64,000 bases of DNA, taken from the NCBI RefSeq assembly GCF_030348825.1, contig NZ_JAUCES010000005.1, positions 3,348,001 through 3,412,000 of the forward strand. Direction: 5' to 3'. This document shows, piece after piece, positions 18,256-27,493 of the stretch (position 1 is its first letter; each line of letters begins with the position of its first letter). Position numbers and translations under genes: made by a program. Below the pieces are notes generated by a model. That model saw only the letters and a program-made list of their open reading frames with translations, did not search any database and had not been told where the DNA came from. Source of the stretch: Fictibacillus sp. b24. GTDB lineage: Bacteria > Bacillota > Bacilli > Bacillales > Fictibacillaceae.

Positions 18256-19491
18256 TTGTCTGTTCAAAATGTCTTTAAATTTCCTCATCTAGTTGTTTTA
18301 TGGATCAGTCAGTTGTTTTCAGCGATTGGAGATCATTTGTATGTGGTAGCGATTACGTGGATTGCAATTCAAGAGCTAGGTTCCTCTGCAGCGTATGTAA
18401 TTGGTTCAGGAACATTTTCTTCTTTATTCTTCGGCTTGTTAGGTGGCGTATATGCTGATCGTTGGAATCGTTTTAATATCATGATTGGGACAGATCTACT
18501 TAGAGCTTTATTTGTTGCACTTATTCCCCTTATAGAATTGGTGTCAGAGATTCATATATGGCATCTCGTCCTAATTAGTGTAGCTGTATCTGGTTTAGGT
18601 ACTTTTTTTAATCCTTCTCTTCAATCAAGCTTACCTTCCCTTTGCAAAGACCCGAGATTATTACAGCAAACAAACGCCTTAATGGATACAACACACCGTT
18701 TGGCAAGAATATTCGGGCCAGGTTTAACAGGCGTTTTTCTTTTATTTCTTCCATTGCCGCACTTCTTTTCATTAGATTCTTTTACATTTGTGGTTTCTGC
18801 TATTGCTCTAACGTTTATTCGGAAATCATTTATGAAGACTAGGTACATACAAAGCAATCCTTCTCAAAAGAGGCAGACGCCATTGAAAGATCTAACCCAA
18901 GCTTACCATTTACTTCATAATCATAAACTTCTTGTATGGGCGTTGATTAGTTTGGGGCTCGTGAACTTGTGCTGGGGTGCCGTTTACATGGTCGGCGTTC
19001 CCCTTTTTACTGAAAAAGTCCTAAAAGAAAGTGTAGCTGCTTTTGGACTTATTGGAGGCGCTTATGGTGTAGGTAATATCGTCAGCTTATTTGTTGTAGG
19101 CAACATAAAAAGAAACATGATTTATATGTATATCGGGCACCTTATCTTGGGTGTTGGATTTATCGTTATCGCTTCAGCGGATACCCTATGGGTCGCACTT
19201 CTCGGAGCTGTTATTGCTGCATTCGGCAGTCCGATGGGAGATATTCTTTTGCTTACAATGATTCAGACAGATTTTCCTGAAACTCATATTGGAAAGATCT
19301 ATAGCTTCCGGGCTCTAATAGGCGGACTTGGCCTTTCTTTAGGTACGTTCCTGGCAAGCTTCTTCTATCAGCTGTTGCCGATTTCGGTTGTTATGTTTAT
19401 TTTTTCAGCCATCATAATCGGTGTAGGATTAACAGGAATCATTTTTCTAAAAAGAATCAATCTTAAACCTGTTTTCCATTTAAGTAAATAA
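18256..19491 (+). CDS. MFS exporter, macrolide-efflux (MefA) type
   Basis: This 411-residue protein has twelve helices. The N-terminal half carries SQLFSAIGDHLYVVAITWIA and the loop GGVYADRWNRFNIMIGTD, as in MefA/MdfA-like drug exporters. The start is set at the TTG at 18256, preceded by AAAGGGTG at seven bases. The frame is open to 18124, but that would overlap the LysR gene and swallow the promoter. The substrate is unknown; control by the divergent LysR regulator is likely. Confidence 0.85.
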   Translation: MSVQNVFKFPHLVVLWISQLFSAIGDHLYVVAITWIAIQELGSSAAYVIGSGTFSSLFFGLLGGVYADRWNRFNIMIGTDLLRALFVALIPLIELVSEIHIWHLVLISVAVSGLGTFFNPSLQSSLPSLCKDPRLLQQTNALMDTTHRLARIFGPGLTGVFLLFLPLPHFFSLDSFTFVVSAIALTFIRKSFMKTRYIQSNPSQKRQTPLKDLTQAYHLLHNHKLLVWALISLGLVNLCWGAVYMVGVPLFTEKVLKESVAAFGLIGGAYGVGNIVSLFVVGNIKRNMIYMYIGHLILGVGFIVIASADTLWVALLGAVIAAFGSPMGDILLLTMIQTDFPETHIGKIYSFRALIGGLGLSLGTFLASFFYQLLPISVVMFIFSAIIIGVGLTGIIFLKRINLKPVFHLSK

Positions 19492-19560
19492 TTAAGAGCG
19501 AGAGAGTGCACTGAAAAACAGGTTGAAATTCAAAAGTTATTCTTTTTAAACAGAAAAAAC

Positions 19561-19603
19561 AAGGGCCTCGCATGTGATTATCATGCGAAGCCCCCTTATT
19601 TTT
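19561..19603 (+). terminator. Terminator after the MFS exporter
   Basis: AAGGGCCTCGCATG pairs with CATGCGAAGCCCCCTT around a 7-base loop and is followed by ATTTTT. Confidence 0.8.
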
Positions 19604-19661
19604 GGACTGACTAATGCGAGTTGAATTGATCCTTCCTTTTGGGTTTTGATGCAAACATGTA

Positions 19662-19790
19662 GTGATTGGAGCGGAAGGGTGCTGACTCCTGCGGGACGAG
19701 TGGGACAGGTGAGACCCATAAAGGCGCGTAGCGGCATGGGGCTCACCGCCCGCCCCGCGGAAAGCATGTACCCTGGAGCGGAGATCACCG
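19662..19790 (+). repeat. Dispersed structured repeat, copy 2
   Basis: This begins AGTGATTGGAGCGGAAGGG and ends with CCCTGGAGCGGAGATCACC. The internal stem is GAG-A-CCCAT ... ATGGG-G-CTC, which differs in sequence from the other copies but stays paired. Confidence 0.85.
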
Positions 19791-19851
19791 CACCAAACCT
19801 TTTATTTAGGACTTTTTCAGTGGACTCAGAGCAGGCTGCCTTCTTTTTTCT

Positions 19852-21060
19852 TTATACTGCTCTTTTTTCAAGCGAAGCACTCCATGCTGTTAAAAGTACT
19901 GCGCCGAATACCATAACTCCGCCAATCCACGGTGTATGAATGATACCGATTGAATCCACAATGATACCTCCAACAAATGCACCAATCGCGATACCTAAGT
20001 TAAACGCAGCGATATTGATGGCAGATGCAACATTTACCGCAGACGGTACATATCTTTCGGCAAGTTTCACAACATAAACTTGTAGACCTGGAACATTCAT
20101 AAATGCTAATAATCCTAACAAGAAAATCGTAATGGTCCCAGCTATTTTAAATGGGGCTGTGAACGTTAATATAACAAGAATGATTGCTTGAACAACGAAC
20201 ATCCAGAACAATGCTTTGATCGGATTTTTATCTGCGGCTTTTCCTCCAACGGTATTACCGATGGCAACCGCAATTCCGTATCCTAAGAGAATCCAGCTAA
20301 CTGCTTTAGGCGCGTAGCCAGTTACATCTTCTAATATAGGTGCGAGATACGTAAAAGCTACAAATGTTCCACCATATCCTAGAGCTGTAATTGAAAAAGC
20401 CAATAATAGACGTCCGTTTTTGATAATCTTCAATTGATCTTTTAGACTAGAAGGCGGTGCTTCTTTCAAATTCTTTGGAACTAAGATGGCACTTGCGATG
20501 ATTGCAACTACACCTAATAATGCAACTGCCCAGAATGTAGCTCTCCAGCCAAAGGATTGTCCGATAAATGTCCCTAAAGGCACACCTGTTACGGTTGCGA
20601 CTGTTAAACCAGTAAACATAAAGGCAATTGCACTAGCACGCTTATGCTCAGGAACGAGATCAGCTGCAATTGTCGCACCAATTGAAAAGAATACGCCATG
20701 TGAAAAAGCTGTAATGAATCGTGCGATCAACAATAAGGTGAAACTTGATGAAAGAGCTGCAACACTGTTTCCAGCTATAAATATTACCATTAACAGAAGT
20801 AACAACGTCTTTCTGTTCATTTTATTCGTTAAAGCGGTAAGAACTGGTGCTCCAAAGGCAACACCCATGGCATACCCAGATATAAGCAGACCAGCTAACG
20901 TAATGGATATATTTAAATCAGATGCTAGTGATGATAAAAGTCCAACGGGTACAAATTCTGTTGTCCCGATGCCAAAAGCGGAGATCGCTAATGCTAATAG
21001 TGCGGGAAAGCCACCTTTTGATTTCGACGCGGTTCCCACTTTAACTGCTGTTGAATTCAT
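19852..21060 (-). CDS. MFS transporter, DHA1 family, YdhP/AraJ-like
   Basis: This 402-residue twelve-helix protein carries motifs of the AraJ/YdhP branch of drug:H+ antiporters: FGIGTTEFVPVGLLSSLASDL, SHGVFFSIGATIAADLVPEH and GWRATFWAVALLG. It should be an efflux pump; the substrate is unknown. It is divergent from an HxlR regulator gene, with duplicated operators between them. Confidence 0.9.
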   Translation of the reverse strand: MNSTAVKVGTASKSKGGFPALLALAISAFGIGTTEFVPVGLLSSLASDLNISITLAGLLISGYAMGVAFGAPVLTALTNKMNRKTLLLLLMVIFIAGNSVAALSSSFTLLLIARFITAFSHGVFFSIGATIAADLVPEHKRASAIAFMFTGLTVATVTGVPLGTFIGQSFGWRATFWAVALLGVVAIIASAILVPKNLKEAPPSSLKDQLKIIKNGRLLLAFSITALGYGGTFVAFTYLAPILEDVTGYAPKAVSWILLGYGIAVAIGNTVGGKAADKNPIKALFWMFVVQAIILVILTFTAPFKIAGTITIFLLGLLAFMNVPGLQVYVVKLAERYVPSAVNVASAINIAAFNLGIAIGAFVGGIIVDSIGIIHTPWIGGVMVFGAVLLTAWSASLEKRAV

Positions 21061-21151
21061 CTATAAATCCCTCCATTGATTTTGAGTAAGTCATGCACTA
21101 GTCATTTGGATGACTCGATGTTATTATGGAACATACACAAACTTAAAGTAA

Positions 21152-21188
21152 GTACGCACTTTAAAGTAATGTAGGCACTTTTAAGTAA
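21152..21188. promoter_or_regulatory. Duplicated HxlR operator
   Basis: GTACGCACTTTAAAGTAA (21152) and GTAGGCACTTTTAAGTAA (21171) are 18-bp direct repeats starting 19 bp apart, differing at two positions. A third half-site, CTTAAAGTAAG, precedes them. They sit in the divergent control region of the HxlR and MFS genes. Confidence 0.65.
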
Positions 21189-21214
21189 CAATTGAATGGT
21201 GGAGGTGTTTAATC

Positions 21215-21577
21215 ATGAAAAAATACAACATACCTGTGGAAGCTGCACTTGAAGTAATCGGCGGAAAGTGGAAAGTGGTGATTTTATGCCACCTTATTAA
21301 AGACAAGCGAAGAACCGGTGAATTAAAAAGATTGATGCCCGGAATCACTCAAAAAATGTTAACACAGCAGCTTCGCGAGCTGGAAGAAGACGGCGTAATC
21401 CTTCGCGAAGTATATAATCAAGTACCTCCGCGTGTTGAATATTCTCTAACCGATTATGGTTGGTCACTTAAAGGGATTTTAGACTCACTTTGCGCCTGGG
21501 GCGAGCAGCATATTGAGAAGACTTACCCAAATAAAGAAGAAGTTTTGGTTCAGACTGAAGAACTAGAACAGGTATAG
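21215..21577 (+). CDS. HxlR-family transcriptional regulator
   Basis: This 120-residue winged-helix protein has the family hallmarks IGGKWKVVILCHL, GITQKMLTQQLRELEEDG and PPRVEYSLTDYG. HxlR proteins such as YodB and HypR sense electrophiles or disulfide stress through an N-terminal cysteine. Here the only nearby cysteine is in VILCHL, a position different from YodB Cys6. It most likely controls the divergent MFS pump. Confidence 0.9.
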   Translation: MKKYNIPVEAALEVIGGKWKVVILCHLIKDKRRTGELKRLMPGITQKMLTQQLRELEEDGVILREVYNQVPPRVEYSLTDYGWSLKGILDSLCAWGEQHIEKTYPNKEEVLVQTEELEQV

Positions 21578-21584
21578 ATACTGA

Positions 21585-21613
21585 AAAGGACAGCCACAAC
21601 GGCTGTCTTTTTT
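21585..21613 (+). terminator. Terminator after the HxlR gene
   Basis: GACAGCC-acaac-GGCTGTC is followed by TTTTTT. Confidence 0.9.
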
Positions 21614-21695
21614 AGTTTTATCAGCAAAATAATATTCTTAAATTTAAGTTAATACATTATTAGAAAACGTTAATGTTATCACAGGGGGAACTGGC

Positions 21696-23153
21696 ATGAA
21701 CATGAACCGTCTATCAGATGAAGATATGCTGAATGCTATTAAGAACGGTTTACAGAAGACCCTCTCTCCTCAAAGAATTATTATTGTAGGAGCAGGTATG
21801 GCAGGTCTTGTCGCAGCTTCCCTTTTAAAAAATGCAGGCCACGATGTTATCCTTTTAGAATCTACTCATCGAGTCGGAGGGCGCATTAATACAGTCAGAG
21901 CCCCATTTACCCACGGAAATTATTTTGAAGCAGGTGCTATGCGCATTCCTGAAATGCACAAACTCGTATTGGCATATATCAATAAATTTAACCTGACTAC
22001 AAATGAATTTATAAACAGCAATCCTCATGACCTTCTTTTTGTAAATGGCATTCGTACAACTAATAGCGCATACGAGAAAAATCCTGATATTCTCAGTTTT
22101 CCTGTTTTGGAAAGTGAAAAAGGCAAAACCGCAGAACAGCTTATCCAATATGCTGTCCAGCCCATTTCGGATTTCATTGAACAAGATCCGGATAAAAACT
22201 GGCCGATCGTCATTCAAAATTTTCAGCAGTATTCACTAGACAATTATTTGCGGAATAATCCGTTTGGAAGGTCGTTATCTCTTAGTGCTATTGATAGCAT
22301 CAAAGTTCTGTTATCCCTTGAAGGCCTTCCAGAACTTTCTTTTTTAGAGGTGCTGCGTGACATACTCATTATCTTTAAACCCGAGATTAAATATTATGAA
22401 ATTACAGGCGGGTACGATCTTTTGCCTAGAGCTTTTCTGAGGGATTTACGGCATCACATATACTTTGGTAAAAAATTAACGAGAATTGTGCAGGATCAGT
22501 CGAAAGTGAAACTATACACAGAAAGTCCTCAAACGTTGCATCGTTTCTCTTTTGAAGCCGACAAAGTGTTACTAACCCTCCCTTTTTCCGTATTAAATTT
22601 TGTTCAAATTGAACCTTTTAACTCTCTTTCCTATTTCAAACGAAAAGCAATACGAGAACTTCATTACGTCCCTTCTATTAAAATTGGGCTCGAGTTTAAA
22701 CATCGATTTTGGGAAAAAAACGGACTGACAGGCGGTAAAACGGTTACAGATCTAGCGACACGCTTCACCCATTTTCCAAGCCGAAGCAGACAAGATACAT
22801 CCTCAGGCGTGGTAATAGGAAGTTATACGTGGGAAGATGATACGTTCCCTTGGAGAAGCTCATCGAACGAGATGAAGATTAAAGAAACGCTAAAATATCT
22901 CGCACAATTTCACGGTGAACAAGTTTATCAGCATTTTGTTACGGGCTCTAGCCATGATTGGTCTACCGATCCGAATGCTGGAGGCTGTTTTACGATGTAT
23001 AAACCCTACCAGGAGTTAGAGTTATATGAACCGATTAAAACGCCTGAAGGAAGATTGCATTTTGCGGGTGAACATACAACCCTAAAGCATGGTTGGGTTG
23101 AAGGCGCGGTAGAGTCAGGAATACGGGCAGCGTTTGAGATGAATGGAGGCTGA
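21696..23153 (+). CDS. Flavin monoamine oxidase family protein
   Basis: This 485-residue protein carries the FAD dinucleotide-binding motif IVGAGMAGLVAASLLKNAGH near residue 30 and the MAO signature RVGGRI. Near the C-terminus it has GRLHFAGEHTTLKHGWVEGA, which contacts the flavin. It fits the L-amino-acid oxidase/monoamine oxidase family and would oxidise an amine to imine with release of hydrogen peroxide. No signal peptide is seen. Substrate identity cannot be told. The gene stands alone and has a GGGGGA ribosome site. Confidence 0.85.
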   Translation: MNMNRLSDEDMLNAIKNGLQKTLSPQRIIIVGAGMAGLVAASLLKNAGHDVILLESTHRVGGRINTVRAPFTHGNYFEAGAMRIPEMHKLVLAYINKFNLTTNEFINSNPHDLLFVNGIRTTNSAYEKNPDILSFPVLESEKGKTAEQLIQYAVQPISDFIEQDPDKNWPIVIQNFQQYSLDNYLRNNPFGRSLSLSAIDSIKVLLSLEGLPELSFLEVLRDILIIFKPEIKYYEITGGYDLLPRAFLRDLRHHIYFGKKLTRIVQDQSKVKLYTESPQTLHRFSFEADKVLLTLPFSVLNFVQIEPFNSLSYFKRKAIRELHYVPSIKIGLEFKHRFWEKNGLTGGKTVTDLATRFTHFPSRSRQDTSSGVVIGSYTWEDDTFPWRSSSNEMKIKETLKYLAQFHGEQVYQHFVTGSSHDWSTDPNAGGCFTMYKPYQELELYEPIKTPEGRLHFAGEHTTLKHGWVEGAVESGIRAAFEMNGG

Positions 23154-23229
23154 AAAAGAGCTTGTGGCAGCTGCGATTAAAGGTATATCGAAGTCCTGAT
23201 TCGGCGGTAAATCAGCTGAATGCTATTAT

Positions 23230-23330
23230 CGTGGATATATTGGTATTTACGTGGAATTATTAAAATTAACGTGGATATATTGGAAATAACGTGGAATTAT
23301 TGAAATTAACGTGGATATAAATTTCCGTGT
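23230..23330. repeat. Perfect 20-bp periodic array, CGTGGA motif
   Basis: CGTGGA starts at 23230, 23250, 23270, 23290 and 23310, exactly every 20 bp. The 14 bases between alternate between TATATTGG(T/A)A(T/A)(T/A)(T/A)A and ATTATT(A/G)AAATTAA, so a 40-bp higher-order unit is visible. The array lies between the convergent amine oxidase and DinB genes. Confidence 0.85.
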
Positions 23331-23405
23331 TCGCTTGAAACAAACAATTCACTATCATGTCTTCCATAATAAGACACACATACCCATCAGATTCCCTAAT
23401 GCATA

Positions 23406-23440
23406 AAGAAGAGCCGGTGACCTATTTTCCGGCTCTTTGC
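23406..23440. terminator. Terminator between convergent amine oxidase and dinB genes
   Basis: AAGAGCCGG pairs with CCGGCTCTT. It lies directly before the palindrome that covers the DinB stop codon. Confidence 0.75.
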
Positions 23441-23456
23441 TTAAACACTTGTTTAA
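23441..23456. repeat. 16-bp palindrome TTAAACACTTGTTTAA at a stop codon
   Basis: This perfect 7-2-7 palindrome contains the TAA stop of the DinB gene. The same 16-mer occurs at 46880, and a variant with central AA occurs at 37534; both are also at gene ends. Confidence 0.6.
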
Positions 23457-23965
23457 TTTTTGGCGACATATCGCTCCAAAATGATATTTCGATGGTGCAG
23501 TTCATGCCCTGCAATAATCATCATAAGCGCTGAAACTGAAACTTCATGACCATTTGCTGTTCCAGTTCTCGTTAAAGACTCTTCACTCAAACTTTTGATC
23601 AGTTGAATCGTTGCTTGGCGAACGGCAACAAAGTTTTCTAACAAAGTTTTCATTGAACTGCTATCAAAATCCGCTATCTCCACATAGGCATTTTCATCAT
23701 ATCCAGGCAGTGAAACCTTTTCGCCCCGCGCAATGGACAGCAGTCTGTAGCTCATGATTCTTTCTGTATCCACTACATGACCTATCACCTCTTTTATACT
23801 CCACTTGCCCGCTTCATATCGATATTCACATCTTTCTTCACTCAACAAGCTTACTATTCCAACCGTTTCACGCATTTGATCACCAAGTATTTGAGCAATG
23901 TCCCCTTCTGGCACTAGCTTCACATACGTTTTGTAATAATCCGCGTATTTGTATGCTTCTGTCAT
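23453..23965 (-). CDS. DinB-family putative metal-dependent hydrolase
   Basis: This 170-residue four-helix-bundle protein has the three histidines of the DinB/YfiT metal site: KEVIGHVVDTERIMSYR, and the C-terminal pair in IAGHELHHRNIILERY. Family members include bacillithiol S-transferases, but the specific activity cannot be inferred. The start is the ATG at 23965, preceded by GGAG at seven bases, giving the usual family length. It is monocistronic. Confidence 0.85.
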   Translation of the reverse strand: MTEAYKYADYYKTYVKLVPEGDIAQILGDQMRETVGIVSLLSEERCEYRYEAGKWSIKEVIGHVVDTERIMSYRLLSIARGEKVSLPGYDENAYVEIADFDSSSMKTLLENFVAVRQATIQLIKSLSEESLTRTGTANGHEVSVSALMMIIAGHELHHRNIILERYVAKN

Positions 23966-24207
23966 GAATGTACTCCATCCTCTCATCATTTTCTTCAACT
24001 CAACTCGCATAATTGTATTTTTCTACTATTACTATGATAACGCAAGAAAATCCTTGTTAATTGAAGAAAATGTGGAATTTATTCGCTTACATTTCGTTAT
24101 TACGTTCTTACAAATCGTGTTATAATCGAACGCGTTGACATCGGCCCGACTTTCATGAGAGTTGAAAGTCAAAAACAGTTTTCATTTAAAAGAGAGAGGT
24201 GTATTTT

Positions 24208-25674
24208 TTGGATTTACAGACAATTAAAAAAGAGTGGCTCGGGAACATTCGCGGAGATGTTCTTGCTGGACTTGTAGTAGGACTGGCGCTTATTCCAGAA
24301 GCCATTGCGTTCTCCATCATTGCAGGTGTAGACCCGATGGTAGGATTATATGCGTCATTTTGTATTGCCGTTGTAATTGCTTTTTTAGGCGGCAGGCCCG
24401 GGATGATTTCAGCCGCAACAGGAGCGATGGCACTAGTAATGGTTACCCTTGTCGCCGAACACGGTTTGCAATATTTATTAGCTGCAACCGTACTGACGGG
24501 TGTTATTCAAATTTTGATCGGTGTATTAAAGCTCGGTAAGTATATGAAATTTGTTCCTCGCTCCGTAATGGTTGGATTTGTGAATGCCTTAGCCATTTTG
24601 ATTTTCACAGCACAACTTCCTCACTTTGTGGGAGAATCTTGGGTGATGTATGCGATGGTAGCTGGTGCTTTAGCGATCATCTATTTATTACCAAGAGTGA
24701 CGAAGGCTGTTCCTTCTCCATTAATTGCTATTATTGTGATTACGATTATTGCGGTTATGTCTGGTTCCACTGTACGAACTGTTGGAGATATGGGTGAATT
24801 AACGCAAGCTCTACCAATGTTCTTAATCCCTGACATTCCGTTAACGTTTGAGACATTACAAATTATTTTCCCTTATTCATTTGCTCTAGCTCTTGTTGGT
24901 TTATTGGAATCCTTACTGACCGCTCAAATCGTTGATGATATGACTGATACAGGTAGTGATAAGAACCGTGAAGCTAAAGGTCAAGGGATTGCTAACATCG
25001 TTGCTGGTTTCTTCGGCGGTATGGCTGGTTGTGCGATGATCGGACAATCCGTTATCAACGTTAAATCTGGCGGACGCGGAAGACTTTCTACATTTGTAGC
25101 TGGTGCATTCCTGATGATACTTATCATCCTCCTTAACGACTTGCTATCTATGATTCCGATGGCTGCACTAGTCGGGGTTATGATAATGGTCTCGATTGGT
25201 ACATTTGATTGGTCTTCCCTGACAAAACTGCATGTGATGCCTAAGTCAGATGCTGCAGTTATGATTGTTACGGTTGTGACGGTTGTTTTAACTCACGATC
25301 TATCAAAAGGTGTTTTAGCTGGTGTTATTTTAAGTGCTCTGTTCTTTGCAGCTAAAATCTCAAAAGTTGAGATTGAATCGACGCTTCAAAACAACAGCAA
25401 AACCTACATCGTTAAAGGACAATTGTTCTTTGCATCCGTAACAGACTTTGTTTCGCACTTTGATTTTTCAGAAAATGTGGAGCATGTTGTGATTGATTTA
25501 TCACAGTCTCACCTTTGGGATGATTCTGCGGTTGGTGCTATCGATAAAGTTGTACTAAAGTATCGCCAGAACGATGTTGACGTTGAGATAACTGGACTTA
25601 ATAATGATAGTTCAGCACTAGTAAAAAAATTAGCTGTGCATGATAAAGCAGATTCTAAGGTGACAGCTCATTAA
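24208..25674 (+). CDS. SulP-family inorganic anion transporter
   Basis: This 488-residue protein has a SulP membrane domain (about residues 10-385) with the signature [20 protein letters not shown] and [18 protein letters not shown]-terminal STAS domain (about 400-480) follows. Proteins of this family carry sulfate, bicarbonate or other anions. The TTG at 24208 has the ribosome site GAGAGGTG at six bases; an in-frame GTG at 24199 overlaps that site and is less likely. Transcription ends at a strong hairpin. The specific anion is unknown. Confidence 0.9.
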   Translation: MDLQTIKKEWLGNIRGDVLAGLVVGLALIPEAIAFSIIAGVDPMVGLYASFCIAVVIAFLGGRPGMISAATGAMALVMVTLVAEHGLQYLLAATVLTGVIQILIGVLKLGKYMKFVPRSVMVGFVNALAILIFTAQLPHFVGESWVMYAMVAGALAIIYLLPRVTKAVPSPLIAIIVITIIAVMSGSTVRTVGDMGELTQALPMFLIPDIPLTFETLQIIFPYSFALALVGLLESLLTAQIVDDMTDTGSDKNREAKGQGIANIVAGFFGGMAGCAMIGQSVINVKSGGRGRLSTFVAGAFLMILIILLNDLLSMIPMAALVGVMIMVSIGTFDWSSLTKLHVMPKSDAAVMIVTVVTVVLTHDLSKGVLAGVILSALFFAAKISKVEIESTLQNNSKTYIVKGQLFFASVTDFVSHFDFSENVEHVVIDLSQSHLWDDSAVGAIDKVVLKYRQNDVDVEITGLNNDSSALVKKLAVHDKADSKVTAH

Positions 25675-25684
25675 AATAAGCAAC

Positions 25685-25715
25685 AAAAGGATACACTTCA
25701 ACGTGTATCCTTTTT
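25685..25715 (+). terminator. Terminator after the SulP gene
   Basis: AAAAGGATACAC pairs with GTGTATCC and is followed by TTTTT. Confidence 0.9.
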
Positions 25716-25739
25716 ACCTCTTGTAATTGTTAGAATATT

Positions 25740-25768
25740 TTGATTATGAAGCGGAAAATTTGTATAAT
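25740..25768 (+). promoter_or_regulatory. Sigma-A promoter of a small gene
   Basis: TTGATT and TATAAT are separated by exactly 17 bp, 44 bp before the start codon of the 49-residue gene. Confidence 0.75.
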
Positions 25769-25812
25769 GAGTATATGAAGAGCGATTTCAATAGGAAAGG
25801 AAGCGAAGTATC

Positions 25813-25962
25813 ATGATTATCCATGAAACAGAATTCCGTAAAAAAGCCTATGATGAGCTATTCAGTCCTGAAGTAGACAAGTTGGAAGAGAACAACATGG
25901 TTCATAATTATAGTTTAGCCTTTTTAGGAATACTCACTATACTTTTAAGCAAACTTCTATGA
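25813..25962 (+). CDS. 49-residue protein with a C-terminal membrane helix
   Basis: This small gene has a clear promoter, a ribosome site (AGGAAAGGAAG) and its own terminator, so it is likely real. The N-terminal 28 residues are charged (HETEFRKKAYDELFSPEVDK). Residues 33-49 form one hydrophobic helix (YSLAFLGILTILLSKLL) ending at the C-terminus, so it would be tail-anchored. I do not recognise a family and assign no function. Confidence 0.65.
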   Translation: MIIHETEFRKKAYDELFSPEVDKLEENNMVHNYSLAFLGILTILLSKLL

Positions 25963-25994
25963 AAAAGAGCTAGCCCAATGCGGCTAGCTCTTTT
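25963..25994. terminator. Bidirectional terminator between the small gene and the GH18 gene
   Basis: AAAAAGAGCTAGCC and GGCTAGCTCTTTT form a near-perfect symmetrical hairpin with T runs on both strands. Confidence 0.9.
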
Positions 25995-26002
25995 GTGTTC
26001 CT

Positions 26003-27493
26003 CTATTTCAACACATCCCAGATTCCCTCTGGTCCACCGCCAACATACCAGGCTGCAGTTCCACGCAAATGATACTTCTTCACAAGGTCATAACGAAGCT
26101 TCATTGAAGTTTCGTCTTCAACCCAAATCTGATGTTTCTCGCCATTTTCCATAAACTCTACATAGTTTTGCGATGTGCTTTGATCCCACTTTTTTGTTAA
26201 TCCCTTTTCGTGAATCAACTTTTCTGTTTCCGTGATGGTTCTATCTACACTTCTGACTTTTCCACTTTTGTCTGTGATCCATTCTCTCGTGTAAAAAGGG
26301 ACGCCAAGAAGAATCTTATGTGCAGGCACTTCGCGCAACAGCAACTTAATCCCTTCATCTGTCCAAGGAAGGGATGCAACCGAACCTGCTTTTGGAGAAC
26401 TTCCCCAATGTTCGTCATAGCCCATCAACACGATATAATCCGCTGCTTTACCTAGCCCTGCCCGATCCAGGCTGCCTGACCAGAACGGATCATCATTTTC
26501 TCGGCTAACATCTACTGAGACTTCAATTCCATTTGGACTAAGTTCCTTTTTTAATTCCTGAATAAAAGTAACATAATCCTTCTTATTCTTAGGATCAATG
26601 TTTTCAAAATCCACATTAATTCCTTGACTCTTTGTTTTCACTAAAGATTTTTTTAATGCAGTAATAACCTTCTGGCGGTTTTCGGCGTCAGAAAGAATAA
26701 AGTCGGTAAGCTCTGGATCAAACCTGTTACCAAATAGAGGCCATACATGTTTTCCTGCTTTAGCAGCAGAAACTGCATAATTGTCATCCTCATTTAAGCT
26801 GATTAAGTTCTCATAACTCAGTGTATACCACCTAGGTGATACCACATCTAACCCATCGATGTGGAGTTGTTTTTGATACGAATCTTGCTTACCATTATAC
26901 TTCCAGCCAAGATTGAAACGATTCAGCTTACTCTCTTTAACAGCTGATTGCTGAACCCAGCCAGTTTTGCCGCCTAATAGCTGCACCTGATAAAATCCTT
27001 CAGGAATTTTTAATTCAGTTCCTGGCTGAAGTACAACAGCATCTAAATCGTTATTCTTAATAAGACGATCTATAGAAACGTTATACGTCCTTGCGATTTT
27101 CCACAGTGAATCTTTCTTTTTTATCTGATGATTAACTAAATCAATCGGTATGATTAGACGCTGACCTACATATAGCCGTGAACCAATAATCCTATTAGCT
27201 CTTTTCATTTGGTTCACACTTACTCCATACTGCTTGGCAACTAGATAAAGCGTATCCCCTGTTGCAACCGTATGAATAAGCTCTGAATCTATTGCCTCTT
27301 TCCTCTTTAGGATAGGAAATTCTTCACCTCGTACCAACGTTGTTACGATCGGTGAATGTAATTCTGATGACGTGAAAGCAGCCGTTTTTGACGCTGAAAC
27401 CGTACCAACTGAAACGGGTTCAGCTCCGTCTGCCTGTTTAGAATGACAGAGACTTGCAAATAATGCTGCAATAATTAAAGTGAATTTATACAA
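26003..27493 (-). CDS. LysM-GH18 spore-type glucosaminidase (YaaH/SleL-like)
   Basis: This 496-residue exported protein has a signal peptide (residues 1-23). It has two LysM repeats at about 92-135 (VATGDTLYLVAKQYGVSVNQ ... LYVGQRLIIP) and 140-182 (KKKDSLWKIARTYNVSIDRL ... LQPGTELKIP). A GH18 domain follows with the catalytic acid in GINVDFENID and the barrel strand YIVLMGYDEHW. Such proteins cleave cortex peptidoglycan during spore germination. The TTG start is preceded by GGAGGGG. Unlike typical YaaH it has an N-terminal signal and a basic SH3-like stretch before LysM1. Confidence 0.9.
   Translation of the reverse strand: MYKFTLIIAALFASLCHSKQADGAEPVSVGTVSASKTAAFTSSELHSPIVTTLVRGEEFPILKRKEAIDSELIHTVATGDTLYLVAKQYGVSVNQMKRANRIIGSRLYVGQRLIIPIDLVNHQIKKKDSLWKIARTYNVSIDRLIKNNDLDAVVLQPGTELKIPEGFYQVQLLGGKTGWVQQSAVKESKLNRFNLGWKYNGKQDSYQKQLHIDGLDVVSPRWYTLSYENLISLNEDDNYAVSAAKAGKHVWPLFGNRFDPELTDFILSDAENRQKVITALKKSLVKTKSQGINVDFENIDPKNKKDYVTFIQELKKELSPNGIEVSVDVSRENDDPFWSGSLDRAGLGKAADYIVLMGYDEHWGSSPKAGSVASLPWTDEGIKLLLREVPAHKILLGVPFYTREWITDKSGKVRSVDRTITETEKLIHEKGLTKKWDQSTSQNYVEFMENGEKHQIWVEDETSMKLRYDLVKKYHLRGTAAWYVGGGPEGIWDVLK

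Noticed and set aside
23230-23330. CRISPR array
   Set aside because: The repeated part is only 6-10 bp, spacers are alike and AT-rich, and no cas genes are near. The same holds for the arrays at 4411, 30728 and 40071.
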